From NCBI GenBank assembly GCA_947631595.1, contig CANRLZ010000007.1, forward strand, positions 1 through 56,512: 56,512 nucleotides of DNA. The letters are read 5' to 3'. Each line of letters opens with the position of its first letter. Position 1 is the first letter of the stretch. Positions 10,033-19,000 of the stretch are shown here, in pieces. Below the pieces are notes generated by a model that ran no database searches, was not told the origin of the DNA, and worked only from the letters and a program-made list of their open reading frames with translations. Source of the stretch: an uncultured Oscillospiraceae bacterium (GTDB taxonomy: Bacteria > Bacillota > Clostridia > Oscillospirales > Oscillospiraceae). A program made the translations under genes and the position numbers.

Positions 10033-11094
10033 TTACTGCCCCGTCAGCTCCTCCAGCGCCCGGCAGAGGGCGGCCATCTCCTCCTCCGTGCCGATGGAGA
10101 CGCGCAAATGCTCGGAAATGCGGGGCAGATCCCAGCGGCGCACCAGGATCCCCCGCTCCCGCAGGCCGTCGAAGAGCGCCTTGCCCGGCACCTGGGGGTG
10201 GCGGACAAAGAGGAAGTTGGCCTGGGACGGCCCCACCTCGAAGCCCAGTTCCCGCAGGCGGCGGGCGGTGGTCTCCCGGGTGCGGATGATGGTCTGGCAG
10301 GTGGAGGCGAAGTACGCCTCGTCCTCCAGGGCCGCGGCGGCCCCGGCGGCGGCCAGGCGATCCACGGTGTAGGAGTTGATGCAGTCCCGGACGCACTGGA
10401 GCGCCCGGATGAGGTCGGGGTCGCCCAGCGCCCAGCCCACCCGCAGCCCGGCCAGGGACCGGGACTTGGAGGCGGTCTGCACCACCAGGAGGTTGGGACA
10501 GCGCTCCACCCACCGGGCCATGCTCTCCCCGCCGAAGTCCACATACGCCTCGTCCACCAGCACCACCTGGTCGGAACACCGCCGGACGATCTCCAACAGC
10601 GTCTCCGCCGGAAGGGCCTGCCCCGTGGGGGCGTTGGGGTTGGCGATCACCAGCCCGCCCGCGGCGCCATCCAGCAAAGCCTCCACCGGCAGGGAGAAAT
10701 CGTCGTTCAGCGGGACGATCCGGGCTGTCAAGTCTAAATACTTTACATAGACGGCGTAAAAAGTATAAGTGATATCAGGGAATGTAATGGGCTTTGCCTT
10801 GTCAAAGAACGCCTGAAAGGCGAAGGACAGCACCTCGTCCGAACCGTTGCCGCAGAAGACGTAGTCCGGGGAGAGACCGTACCGGGCGGCGATGGCCCGG
10901 CGCAGGACGGCGCACTCCGGGTCGGGGTACAGCCGCAGGCTCCGGGCGGCGTCCAAAATGGCGGCCTCCACCTTGGGGGACGGCGGATAGGGGTTCTCGT
11001 TGGTGTTCAGCTTGATGAGCTTTTTGTCCTTGGGCTGTTCGCCGGGCACATAAGGGGTGATGTCCCGTACCCGTCCGCTCCAAAATTCCTTCAT
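10033..11094 (-). CDS. hisC: histidinol-phosphate aminotransferase
   Basis: This PLP enzyme of histidine synthesis converts imidazole-acetol phosphate and glutamate to histidinol phosphate. The 353-residue protein shows KLNTNENPYPPSP near the N terminus, FCGNGSDEVL (PLP phosphate contact), ANPNAPTGQ, VLVDEAYVDFGG, and the Schiff-base Lys in TASKSRSLAGLRVGW. The ATG at 11094 forms an ATGA overlap with the stop of the upstream DUF951 gene, and GGGAGGGG lies in front. No other his genes are nearby, so it is a detached his gene or a related broad aromatic/histidinol aminotransferase. Confidence 0.92.
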   Translation of the reverse strand: MKEFWSGRVRDITPYVPGEQPKDKKLIKLNTNENPYPPSPKVEAAILDAARSLRLYPDPECAVLRRAIAARYGLSPDYVFCGNGSDEVLSFAFQAFFDKAKPITFPDITYTFYAVYVKYLDLTARIVPLNDDFSLPVEALLDGAAGGLVIANPNAPTGQALPAETLLEIVRRCSDQVVLVDEAYVDFGGESMARWVERCPNLLVVQTASKSRSLAGLRVGWALGDPDLIRALQCVRDCINSYTVDRLAAAGAAAALEDEAYFASTCQTIIRTRETTARRLRELGFEVGPSQANFLFVRHPQVPGKALFDGLRERGILVRRWDLPRISEHLRVSIGTEEEMAALCRALEELTGQ

Positions 11095-11282
11095 AGCTCC
11101 GTCCCCTCCCGGTTGATCTTTTTGATGTTTTTCTCCGCCTTGCTCCGGGGCAGCATGACCTGGCGGCCGCACCCGGCGCAGACCAGCTTGAAGTCCATCC
11201 CCACCCGCAGGACCTTCCACTCCCGGCTCCCGCAGGGGTGCTGTTTTTTCATGGTCAGGATGTCGCCCACCTGTACGTCCAC
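11091..11282 (-). CDS. DUF951 family small protein
   Basis: The small protein of about 63 residues contains the DUF951 core: VQVGDILTMKKQHPCGSREW, then RVGMDFKLVCAGCGRQVMLPR and a basic tail. The three cysteines suggest a small metal- or nucleic-acid-binding fold, but its function is unknown. I favour the GTG start at 11282 (MDVQVGD..., the usual family beginning), with GGGAGGGAGA 4-8 nt upstream. An ATG at 11297 in frame has a poorly spaced site. It is translationally coupled to hisC by a 4-nt overlap. Confidence 0.82.
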   Translation of the reverse strand: MDVQVGDILTMKKQHPCGSREWKVLRVGMDFKLVCAGCGRQVMLPRSKAEKNIKKINREGTEL

Positions 11283-11363
11283 CGCTCTCCCTCCCATTTC
11301 TATGCAAATGTCCCCTCCGCGGGGCATATACTCCCCTATCTGAAAAAATAAGGGGTCGATCTT

Positions 11364-12314
11364 GTGACAAACGCCTATCTGCCCGAGGGCAGTCTGTTTC
11401 AGCGGCCGGACAACCTCACCAAATGCGCCAGCGCGGACAGCCTTTTGCGATGCGTCTCCACACGGGAGGTGCTGGAAGGGGTCGCCATGGCCTGCGACGC
11501 CCAGCACGACTTACTTGTAAAGGTAGGTCCCTTCACGGGCGTCATCCCCCGCCAGGAGGCCGCCCTGGGCATCCGGGAGGGCAGCACCCGGGAGATCGCC
11601 ATCCTGGCCCGGGTGGGCAAGCCGGTGGCCTTCGTGGTGACCGGCATCGAACTCACCGACCAGGGGGAACCCCGGCCCATCCTATCCCGGTGCCAGGCCC
11701 AGGCCCTGGCCCTGAGCCACCTGCTCTCCACCCTCCAACCCGGACAGATCATCCCCGCCGTGGTCACCCACCTGGAACCCTTCGGGGCCTTTGTGGATGT
11801 GGGCTGTGGGGTGCCCAGCATGATCGGCATCGAGAATATCTCCATCTCCCGCCTGCCCCACCCCGACCAGCGGTTTCGGGTGGGGCAGAAGATATGGGCG
11901 GTGGTCACCGGGCTGGACCGGGAGCGGGGGCGCATCCTGCTCAGCCACAAGGAGCTGCTGGGCACCTGGGCGGAGAACGCCGCCCGGTTCACCCCGGGCA
12001 TGACGGTGCCGGGCACCATCCGCAGCGTGAAGGACTACGGCTGTTTCGTGGAGCTGACCCCCAACCTCTCCGGCCTGGCGGAACCCCGGGAGGGCTACGT
12101 CCAGGGGGAGCGGGTGAGCGTCTACCTCAAATCCATCCAGCCCCAGTTTATGAAGATCAAGCTCCTGCTCATCGACCATCTGCCCCCGGAGTCCCAGCTG
12201 CCCGACCTGGAGTACTTCCAGACCGACGGCGTGCTCCAGCGCTGGCGCTACGCCCCAGAGGGGTGCCAAAAGCCGGGGTACGAGGCGGTGTTCGTCCAGC
12301 AGCCGGTCACCTGA
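11364..12314 (+). CDS. S1 RNA-binding domain protein (RpsA-like)
   Basis: The 316-residue protein has three S1-type OB-fold segments. A degenerate one lies at about 35-100 (LLVKVGPFTGVIPRQEA). A good match follows at about 125-200 (GQIIPAVVTHLEPFGAFVDVGCGVPSMIGIENIS and RILLSHKELLG). A third lies at about 210-270 (GMTVPGTIRSVKDYGCFVELTPNLSGL). In low-GC Gram-positives such short S1 proteins are related to ribosomal protein S1 or to RNA-binding regulators; the exact role is open. It starts with GTG behind AAGGGG. Its stop codon overlaps the end of the convergent gene by 8 nt. Confidence 0.83.
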   Translation: MTNAYLPEGSLFQRPDNLTKCASADSLLRCVSTREVLEGVAMACDAQHDLLVKVGPFTGVIPRQEAALGIREGSTREIAILARVGKPVAFVVTGIELTDQGEPRPILSRCQAQALALSHLLSTLQPGQIIPAVVTHLEPFGAFVDVGCGVPSMIGIENISISRLPHPDQRFRVGQKIWAVVTGLDRERGRILLSHKELLGTWAENAARFTPGMTVPGTIRSVKDYGCFVELTPNLSGLAEPREGYVQGERVSVYLKSIQPQFMKIKLLLIDHLPPESQLPDLEYFQTDGVLQRWRYAPEGCQKPGYEAVFVQQPVT

Positions 12315-12672
12315 TGCGGGTCGCCACCGTCAGCCCCTTCTCCTCCAGGGCCGCCTGGTAGTCCGCGGGCAGTTCTCCGCTCCGGGAACCCTTGTACCAG
12401 ACCTTTTTTGTCTGGCCGTTCCTTCGGACGACCCGGATCCACAGGTTGTAGGCGATCCGCGTTTCCAGCTCTCCGGCGCTGTATTCCAGCTCCACACGGT
12501 CGATGTCGGAAAAGGGGATGGAGTACGGGACGCCGGTGTTCAGCACCAGGCAGTCCATGTCAAAGAAAAACGGCCCGGAGATGGGGGCGTTTTTATGGGT
12601 GGCTCGGTGCAGAATAAAGTAAAGGGCAAAAATGCCTCCGAAAAAGAGGGCCAGACGAAGTGGAACCGGCAT
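12307..12672 (-). CDS. small single-pass membrane protein, unknown function
   Basis: The 121-residue protein has one N-terminal membrane segment (LRLALFFGGIFALYFIL, about residues 5-21) and a cytoplasmic domain with alternating hydrophobic strands (PFSDIDRVELEYSAGE, NLWIRVVRRNGQ). The pattern resembles bacterial PH-like domains, but no firm family is claimed. AAAGGAG lies 8 nt before the ATG at 12672. It follows rarA by 44 nt on the same strand, so it may be the distal gene of glyA-rarA. It overlaps the convergent S1 gene by 8 nt. Confidence 0.65.
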   Translation of the reverse strand: MPVPLRLALFFGGIFALYFILHRATHKNAPISGPFFFDMDCLVLNTGVPYSIPFSDIDRVELEYSAGELETRIAYNLWIRVVRRNGQTKKVWYKGSRSGELPADYQAALEEKGLTVATRIR

Positions 12673-12716
12673 GGCAAAAACTCCTTTCCATCGGCTCAGG
12701 GTCTCCCCGCGGTCAG

Positions 12717-13988
12717 CTAGTCCCGCTCCCCCTTGAGCCTTTCCCAATAGGCCCGGGCGGCCTGTTCGTTTTTGTTGTCGCCGTACTTATAGTAGACCGT
12801 CCCCACCAGCTCGTCGGGGAGGTACTGCTGGGGCACCCAATGGCCGGGGAAGCTGTGGGGGTAGAGGTAGCCCTGCTCCCGCTCCTGCCCGGCGCTGTCG
12901 GCGTGGACGTTCTGGAGGTGCCGGGGGATGGGGCCGGTGTGGCCGGCGCGCACGTCCGCCATAGCCGCGTCGATGGCGGCCACCACGGAGTTGGACTTGG
13001 GCGCGGTGGCCAGGAGCACCACCGCCTGGCCAAGGCACAGCTTGGCCTCCGGCAGGCCCACCTGGAGGGCGTTGTCCACCAGCGCCCGGACGATGAGGGC
13101 GGCCTGGGGGTAGGCCATCCCAACGTCCTCGCTGGCCGAGCAGATAATGCGGCGGATGGCGGTGATCATATCCCCCGCCTCCAGCAGCCGGGCCAGGTAG
13201 TGCAGCGCCGCGTCCGGGTCGGAGCCCCGGAGGGACTTCATCAGGGCGGAGGCGATGTCGTAGTGGTCGTCCCCCTCCCGGTCATAGCGCATGGCGGAAC
13301 CCTGGGCGGCCAGCTTGGCGTCGGCCAGGGCGACGCGGGCGTTCCCCTTCTCCCCCGCCGCCGCGTTGGCCAGCAGCTCCACGGTGTTCAGCGCCTTGCG
13401 GGCGTCTCCGCCGCAGGCAAAGGCGATGTGCTCCACGACCCCGTCCTCCACCGCGATGGCCTTGCCCAGGCGCTCCTCCATAAAGGCGAAGCCCCGGCGG
13501 ATGGTCGGCTCCACGTCCTTGGCGGAGAGGGGCTTGAACTCGAAGACGGAGGAGCGGGAGAGAACGGCGTTGTAGATGTAGAAGTAGGGGTTTTCGGTGG
13601 TGGAGGCGATGAGGGTCACGTCCCCGCTCTCAATCACCTCCAGGAGGGATTGCTGCTGCTTTTTATTGAAGTACTGGATCTCGTCCAGGTAGAGCAGGAT
13701 GCCGTTGGGGGCCATCAGGGTGCCGATCTGGGCGATGATTTCCTTCACGTCGGACAGGGAGGCGGTGGTGGCGTTCAGCCGGTGGAGCGCCCGGCCGGAG
13801 CGCCGGGCGATGAGGTTGGCCACGGTGGTCTTCCCGGTGCCGGAAGGGCCGTAGAAGATGAGGTTGGGCACCTGGTCGGACTCCACGATGCGCCGCAGCA
13901 GTCCGCCGGGGCCTAAGATGTGCGTTTGCCCCACCACGTCGTCCAACGTCTCAGGCCGGATCTCGTCGGCCAGGGGTCGGTATGCCAT
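12717..13988 (-). CDS. rarA: replication-associated recombination protein A (RarA/MgsA AAA+ ATPase)
   Basis: RarA is a clamp-loader-like AAA+ ATPase acting at stalled replication forks. The 423-residue protein starts with RPETLDDVVGQTHILGPGG. It has Walker A GPSGTGKTT near 47-55, Walker B LLYLDEIQYFN near 100, sensor 1 ASTTENPYFYIYNAVLSR, and the RarA C-terminal tetramerisation region (CSASEDVGMAYPQA, YLYPHSFPGHWVPQQYLP). Its ATG is preceded by GAGGAGGGAG. It begins 35 nt after glyA on the same strand, so it is probably co-transcribed with it. Confidence 0.95.
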   Translation of the reverse strand: MAYRPLADEIRPETLDDVVGQTHILGPGGLLRRIVESDQVPNLIFYGPSGTGKTTVANLIARRSGRALHRLNATTASLSDVKEIIAQIGTLMAPNGILLYLDEIQYFNKKQQQSLLEVIESGDVTLIASTTENPYFYIYNAVLSRSSVFEFKPLSAKDVEPTIRRGFAFMEERLGKAIAVEDGVVEHIAFACGGDARKALNTVELLANAAAGEKGNARVALADAKLAAQGSAMRYDREGDDHYDIASALMKSLRGSDPDAALHYLARLLEAGDMITAIRRIICSASEDVGMAYPQAALIVRALVDNALQVGLPEAKLCLGQAVVLLATAPKSNSVVAAIDAAMADVRAGHTGPIPRHLQNVHADSAGQEREQGYLYPHSFPGHWVPQQYLPDELVGTVYYKYGDNKNEQAARAYWERLKGERD

Positions 13989-14023
13989 GGCGCTCCCTCC
14001 TCTCTGCCTGGGTGAACTGTTTT

Positions 14024-15268
14024 TTACTCGTACAGGGGGTGCTTCTCCGTCAGGGCGGCCACCCGGTCCCGCAGGGCGTCCTGCTTGCCCTCGAAGTCGG
14101 TGGCGGCAGCCCAGATAATGGCGGCGATCTCCCGCATGTCCGCGGTGTCGAAGCCGCGGGTGGTGGCCGCGGGGGTGCCAACCCGGATGCCGCTGGTGAC
14201 GAAAGGCTTCTCCGGATCGCCGGGGATGGCGTTCTTGTTCACGGTGATGTTCACCTCGTCCAGGCGGCGCTCCATCTCCTTGCCGGTGACCCCCGCTTTG
14301 CGCAGGTCCACCAGGGCCAGGTGGTTGTCCGTGCCGCCGGAGACCAGGTCGAAGCCCTCTTCCACCAAGCCCTTGGCCAGGGCCTGGGCGTTATCCAGGA
14401 TGCGCTGCTGGTAGTCCTTGAACTCCGGCTTCAGCGCCTCCCCCAGGGCCACGGCCTTGGCGGCGATGATGTGCTCCAGAGGGCCGCCCTGGCTGCCGGG
14501 GAAGATGGCGGAGTCGATCTTCTTGGCCAGGTCTTCCCTGCACAGGATCATGCCGCCGCGAGGGCCGCGCAGGGTCTTGTGGGTGGTGGTGGTGACCACG
14601 TCGGCGTAGGGGACGGGGCTGGGGTGCAGCCCGGCGGCCACCAGGCCGGCGATGTGGGCCATGTCCACCATGAAATAGGCGCCAACCTCGTGGGCGATGT
14701 CGGCGAAGGTCTTGAAGTCGATGATCCGGGGATAGGCGGAAGCCCCGGCGATGATCATCTTGGGCTGGTGCTTTTTGGCCAGGTCACGGACCTGGTCGTA
14801 GTCGATGCGGTGGGTGACCGGATCCACGCCGTAGGAGACCATCTTGTAGTTCAGCCCGGAGTAGTTCACCGGGGAGCCGTGGGTGAGGTGGCCGCCGTTG
14901 GAGAGGTCCATGCCCATGACGGTGTCCCCCACCTGGCACAGCGCCTGGTAGACGGCGTAGTTGGCCTGGGCGCCGGCGTGGGGCTGGACGTTGGCGTGAT
15001 CCGCGCCGTAGAGCTGGCAGGCCCGTTTCCGGGCCAGCTCCTCCACCACGTCCACGCACTGGCAGCCGCCGTAGTAGCGCTTGCCGGGGTAGCCCTCGGC
15101 GTATTTGTTGGTGAGCACCGTGCCCATGGCCAGCAGCACGGGGACGCTGACGAAGTTCTCCGAGGCGATGAGTTCGATGTTCCGGCGCTGGCGGGCGTAC
15201 TCGGCCTGGATGCCGGCTCCCACCTCCGGGTCGTACTGGGCGATCAGGTCCATGATCTCGCGAAGCAT
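14024..15268 (-). CDS. glyA: serine hydroxymethyltransferase
   Basis: This PLP enzyme interconverts serine plus tetrahydrofolate with glycine plus methylene-THF. At 414 residues it has full length. Visible motifs are [60 protein letters not shown], and the PLP lysine in [23 protein letters not shown] lies upstream of the ATG. It is the first gene of an apparent glyA-rarA-membrane protein unit and diverges from nth across a roughly 110-bp intergenic region. Confidence 0.97.
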   Translation of the reverse strand: MLREIMDLIAQYDPEVGAGIQAEYARQRRNIELIASENFVSVPVLLAMGTVLTNKYAEGYPGKRYYGGCQCVDVVEELARKRACQLYGADHANVQPHAGAQANYAVYQALCQVGDTVMGMDLSNGGHLTHGSPVNYSGLNYKMVSYGVDPVTHRIDYDQVRDLAKKHQPKMIIAGASAYPRIIDFKTFADIAHEVGAYFMVDMAHIAGLVAAGLHPSPVPYADVVTTTTHKTLRGPRGGMILCREDLAKKIDSAIFPGSQGGPLEHIIAAKAVALGEALKPEFKDYQQRILDNAQALAKGLVEEGFDLVSGGTDNHLALVDLRKAGVTGKEMERRLDEVNITVNKNAIPGDPEKPFVTSGIRVGTPAATTRGFDTADMREIAAIIWAAATDFEGKQDALRDRVAALTEKHPLYE

Positions 15269-15304
15269 ATTGGGTTCCTCCTTTTGGAATAAATATGGTC
15301 GCCC

Positions 15305-15334
15305 TTGTCAAGGCAGGGCAAAATATGCTATGAT
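15305..15334 (+). promoter_or_regulatory. promoter of nth
   Basis: TTGTCA at 15305-15310, an 18-nt spacer and TATGAT at 15329-15334, 45 nt before the nth ATG. Confidence 0.65.
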
Positions 15335-15378
15335 TATTCTAATCGCAACAAGCCGTTTCGTCAAGGGGAGAGAGAAAG

Positions 15379-16032
15379 ATGACAAAGAAGGAACGGGCCG
15401 TCCATATCGTGGAGGCGCTGAAGGCGCTCTACCCGGAGGGCATCTGCTCGCTGGACTACCGGAAGGACTACGAGCTGCTCTTCTCCGTGCGCCTGTCCGC
15501 CCAGTGTACCGACGCGCGGGTGAACCTGGTGACCCCGGAGCTGTTTGGCAAATACCCCACCCTGGAGGCCCTGGCGGCGGCGGACGTGGCGGACGTGGAG
15601 GCCATCATCCACTCCACCGGCTTCTTCCGGGCCAAGGCGCGGGACATCGTCCTCTCCGCCCAAATGCTCCTGGCCGACTACGGCGGCAAGGTGCCGGACT
15701 CCATGGAGGAGCTGCTGAAGCTCCCCGGCGTGGGGCGCAAGACCGCCAACCTGGTGCTGGGGGACATTTACCACACCCCCGGCGTGGTGGTGGCGGACAC
15801 CCACTGCATCCGCATCTCCGGCAAGCTGGGCCTCACCGACGGCACCAAGGACCCGCTCAAAACGGAGACGCAGCTGCGCAAGATCCTCCCCCCTGCCGAG
15901 TCCAACGACTTCTGCCACCGGCTGGTGCTCCACGGCCGGGCGGTCTGCACCGCCCGCAGCCCCAAGTGCGGGGCGTGTACCCTCGCCCCCTGGTGCGCGA
16001 CCTATCAGAAGGAACACAAGGCACATACATAA
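15379..16032 (+). CDS. nth: endonuclease III (DNA glycosylase/AP lyase)
   Basis: Endonuclease III removes oxidised pyrimidines in base-excision repair. The 217-residue protein has the helix-hairpin-helix LPGVGRKTANLVLG (about 115-128) with the catalytic Lys, the catalytic Asp in VADTHCIRIS (about 138), and a C-terminal Cys-x6-Cys-x2-Cys-x5-Cys iron-sulfur cluster loop (about 187-203). GGGAGAGAGA precedes the ATG. It is a single-gene unit ended by a strong terminator. Confidence 0.96.
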   Translation: MTKKERAVHIVEALKALYPEGICSLDYRKDYELLFSVRLSAQCTDARVNLVTPELFGKYPTLEALAAADVADVEAIIHSTGFFRAKARDIVLSAQMLLADYGGKVPDSMEELLKLPGVGRKTANLVLGDIYHTPGVVVADTHCIRISGKLGLTDGTKDPLKTETQLRKILPPAESNDFCHRLVLHGRAVCTARSPKCGACTLAPWCATYQKEHKAHT

Positions 16033-16036
16033 GAAA

Positions 16037-16070
16037 CGGCCCGGAGGCATCCGCCTCCGGGCCGCTTCTT
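16037..16070. terminator. Rho-independent terminator between nth and the surface-protein gene
   Basis: A 12-bp perfect GC stem (16037-16048 with 16053-16064), a 4-nt loop, then CTTCTTT on the plus strand. It serves nth and may also stop the convergent gene. Confidence 0.85.
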
Positions 16071-16078
16071 TCGGTCGA

Positions 16079-19000
16079 TTACAGGTTCACATACCGCTGG
16101 AGGATGGTGGCCACTTCGGCTCTTGTGGCGGTGCCCTGGGGATCCAGGCGGGCGCCGTCCTTGCCGGTGAGGATGCCGTTGCGCACCGCCCAGCGCATGG
16201 CGTCAGCGGCCCAGTCGGAGACAGCGTTTGCGTCCACGAACTTCGCCATATCGGCGGCGTCCACCGCCGGGGACTTGGCGTAGCGGTAGAGCATGGTGAC
16301 AAGCTGCTCGCGGGTGATGTTCCCCTCCGGGTTCGTGCCGTCGGAGACGCCCTGGGCCACGGCCCAGGCCATGCCCTTGGCGTACCAGGTGGCGCCGCCG
16401 TCGGTGGACTGGCCGTCCAGACGGGCCAGGACGGTCATGAGCATGGCCCGGGTCATGTTCTGCTGAGGGGCGAATTGGTTCGCGCCCACGCCGTTGAACA
16501 GGCCCTTGCTCACCACAAAGGTCACGCCGCTCTCGTACCAGCCGCCCTTGGCCACGTCGGTGAAGGTCTGGGTCGCGGGGATGTTGGGCGTGGAGCCGGT
16601 GCTGCCGCCGGTGGAGCCGCCGGAAGAACTCCCGCCGGAGGCCCCGCCTCCGCCGCCGCCGGTGCCGCCACCGCCGCCACCGCCGGTGCTACCACCACCA
16701 CCGCCGCCGGTGTTGGTGCCGGTCTTGGTGACAGTGACCTTGATCTCCTTCACGCTGGGGTCAGCCTTGACCTGATCCAGGGTCATAGCCGCGGCGTCGG
16801 TCATGGCGACGTAGATAGTGGCGGTGCCCTGGGCCACGCCCTTCACCCGGACGGTCTTGCCGCTCACCGAGGCGGCAACCACAGAGGTATCGGAGGAGAT
16901 GGCGTAGACGTGCTTGCCCGTGTAGCCGCTGACGGTGGCGGTGACGGAGGCGGAACTGCCCACCGACACGCTGACAGAACTCCTGCTCAGGCTCAACCTG
17001 TCCACGGGCAGGGCCTTGAAGGTGGCGGAAACGGTGACGTCAGAGGCGGGCATGGTAAAGGTGTTGTTGGTGACCTTTACCGCCGTGCCATTCGACTGTT
17101 TGACAACGAGGGTGTCCAACTCATAGCCGCTGTCCGGGGTAACGGTGAGGGTAACCTTCGTCCCCGCTGTGCCCTTGACAGGGCTGGCGGTCACTTTGCC
17201 GTGCTGGGCGTTGGTCACGGTGACCGTGTAGGTTTCCGGGGGCAGTTCTTTAAAGGTGGGAGTAACGGTCACGTCGGAGGCAGGCATGGTGAAGGTGTTG
17301 TCGGTCACCTTCACCGTCGTGCCGTTGGACTGCTTGACGGTGAGGGCGTCCAGCTCGTAGCCCTTGTCCGGGGTCACGGTGAGGGTAATCTTCGTCCCCG
17401 CCGTGCCCTCCTTGGGACTGGCGGTCACCTTCCCGTGCTGGGCCGACCACACGATCACAGTGTAGGTCGTGGCCTTAAAGGTGGGAGTGACCGTCACGTC
17501 AGAGGCGGGCATGGTGAAGGTGTTGTTGGTCACGGTCACAGCAGTCCCGTCCAGCCGTTTCACGGTAAGGGTGCCCAACTCATAGCCGCTGTCGGGGGCC
17601 ACGGTGAGGGTGACCTTAGTTCCGGCCTCGGCCTTGGCGGGACTAGCGGTCACTTTGCCGTGCTGGGCCGACCAAACAGTGACGGTGTAGGTTTCCGGGG
17701 AAGCGGGCTTGAAGGCGGCGGTGACAGTCACGTCAGAAGCAGGCATAGTGAAGGTCTTGTCGGTCACCTCTACCGCTGTGCCGTCTGCCTGCTTCACGGC
17801 GAGGGTGTCCAGTGCATACCCATCATCCGGGGTAATGGTGAGGGTCGCCGTTGTCCCCGCCAGCCCTGTCCGGGGTGTGACGGTCACCTTGCCATGTTGA
17901 GCCGGGGCCACTATTACAGTGCAAATCTCATCTTCAGGCCCGATTCCCACCCAGGTAACGTCGATTGCGCCGCTGGCCAGGCGTTCCTTGGCCTCCTCTG
18001 TCCAAGTACTGTTGTCCTTGGGGTAGTAAGCAGTCAAACTATGGTCAGAAAACGGAGCAGAGTCTATTGGTGCATCCCCTAAAAATCTTACGCTAATTAA
18101 AGGGGTCTGATCAAAAGCATAAGGGTCAATAACGGTTGCGCTCGCCGGGATGGTCACGCTCACTAACGTGTCGCACTCACTAAAGGCAGAGTTGCAAATG
18201 GTGGTCACGCCATCCGGGATTTTGTATGTCGTGCGAGGATTGGCGCTGAGATACTGAATTAGGGTAGTCTTATCCTTGTTGAACAGCACCCCGTCCTCTG
18301 CGGTGTAGGCGGGATTGTCCGCCGCCACAGTAAGACTTGTCAGTGCTTTACACCCACTAAAAGCAACTTCGTCGATGGTGGTCACACTCGCCGGAATAGT
18401 CACGCTGGTCAAGGCCTCACAATCCGTAAAGGCGCCCCAACCAATGGTGGTCAGGCTTTTCGGGAAAGTCACACTGGTCAGCGCACAATCTGAAAAGGCA
18501 AACTCGCCAATGGTGGTCAATCCTTCGGGAAAGTTTATGTCGGCCAGTGCATAGGAAAATGAAAAGGCGTATATGCCGATGGTGGTCAATCCTTCCGGAA
18601 GGGTCACGCTGGTCAGATGGCTGTCCACAAAGGCATAGTCATTGATGGTGGTCACACCATCGGGAACTTTGTAGGTCGTGCGGGGATTGGCGAGGAAATA
18701 GTACTGGAGCAGGGTGTCTTTTTCCTTGTTGAACAGCACTCCATCCATCGCAGTGTAGACAGGGTTGTCCTCCGCCACAGTAAAACTGGTCAGCGCGTCA
18801 CACCTCGAAAAGGCACCTCTGCCTATGGTGGTCACACTTGCCGGAATGGTCACGTCATGCAGCGAGTCACACTCCTCAAAGGCCCAGTCGCCAATGGTGG
18901 TCAGGCTTTCCGGAAAGGTTACATCACTCAAATCAAAGCAATACTCAAAGGCGCTGTAACCGATGGTGGTCAGACTCGCCGGGAAGGCCACATTGGTCAG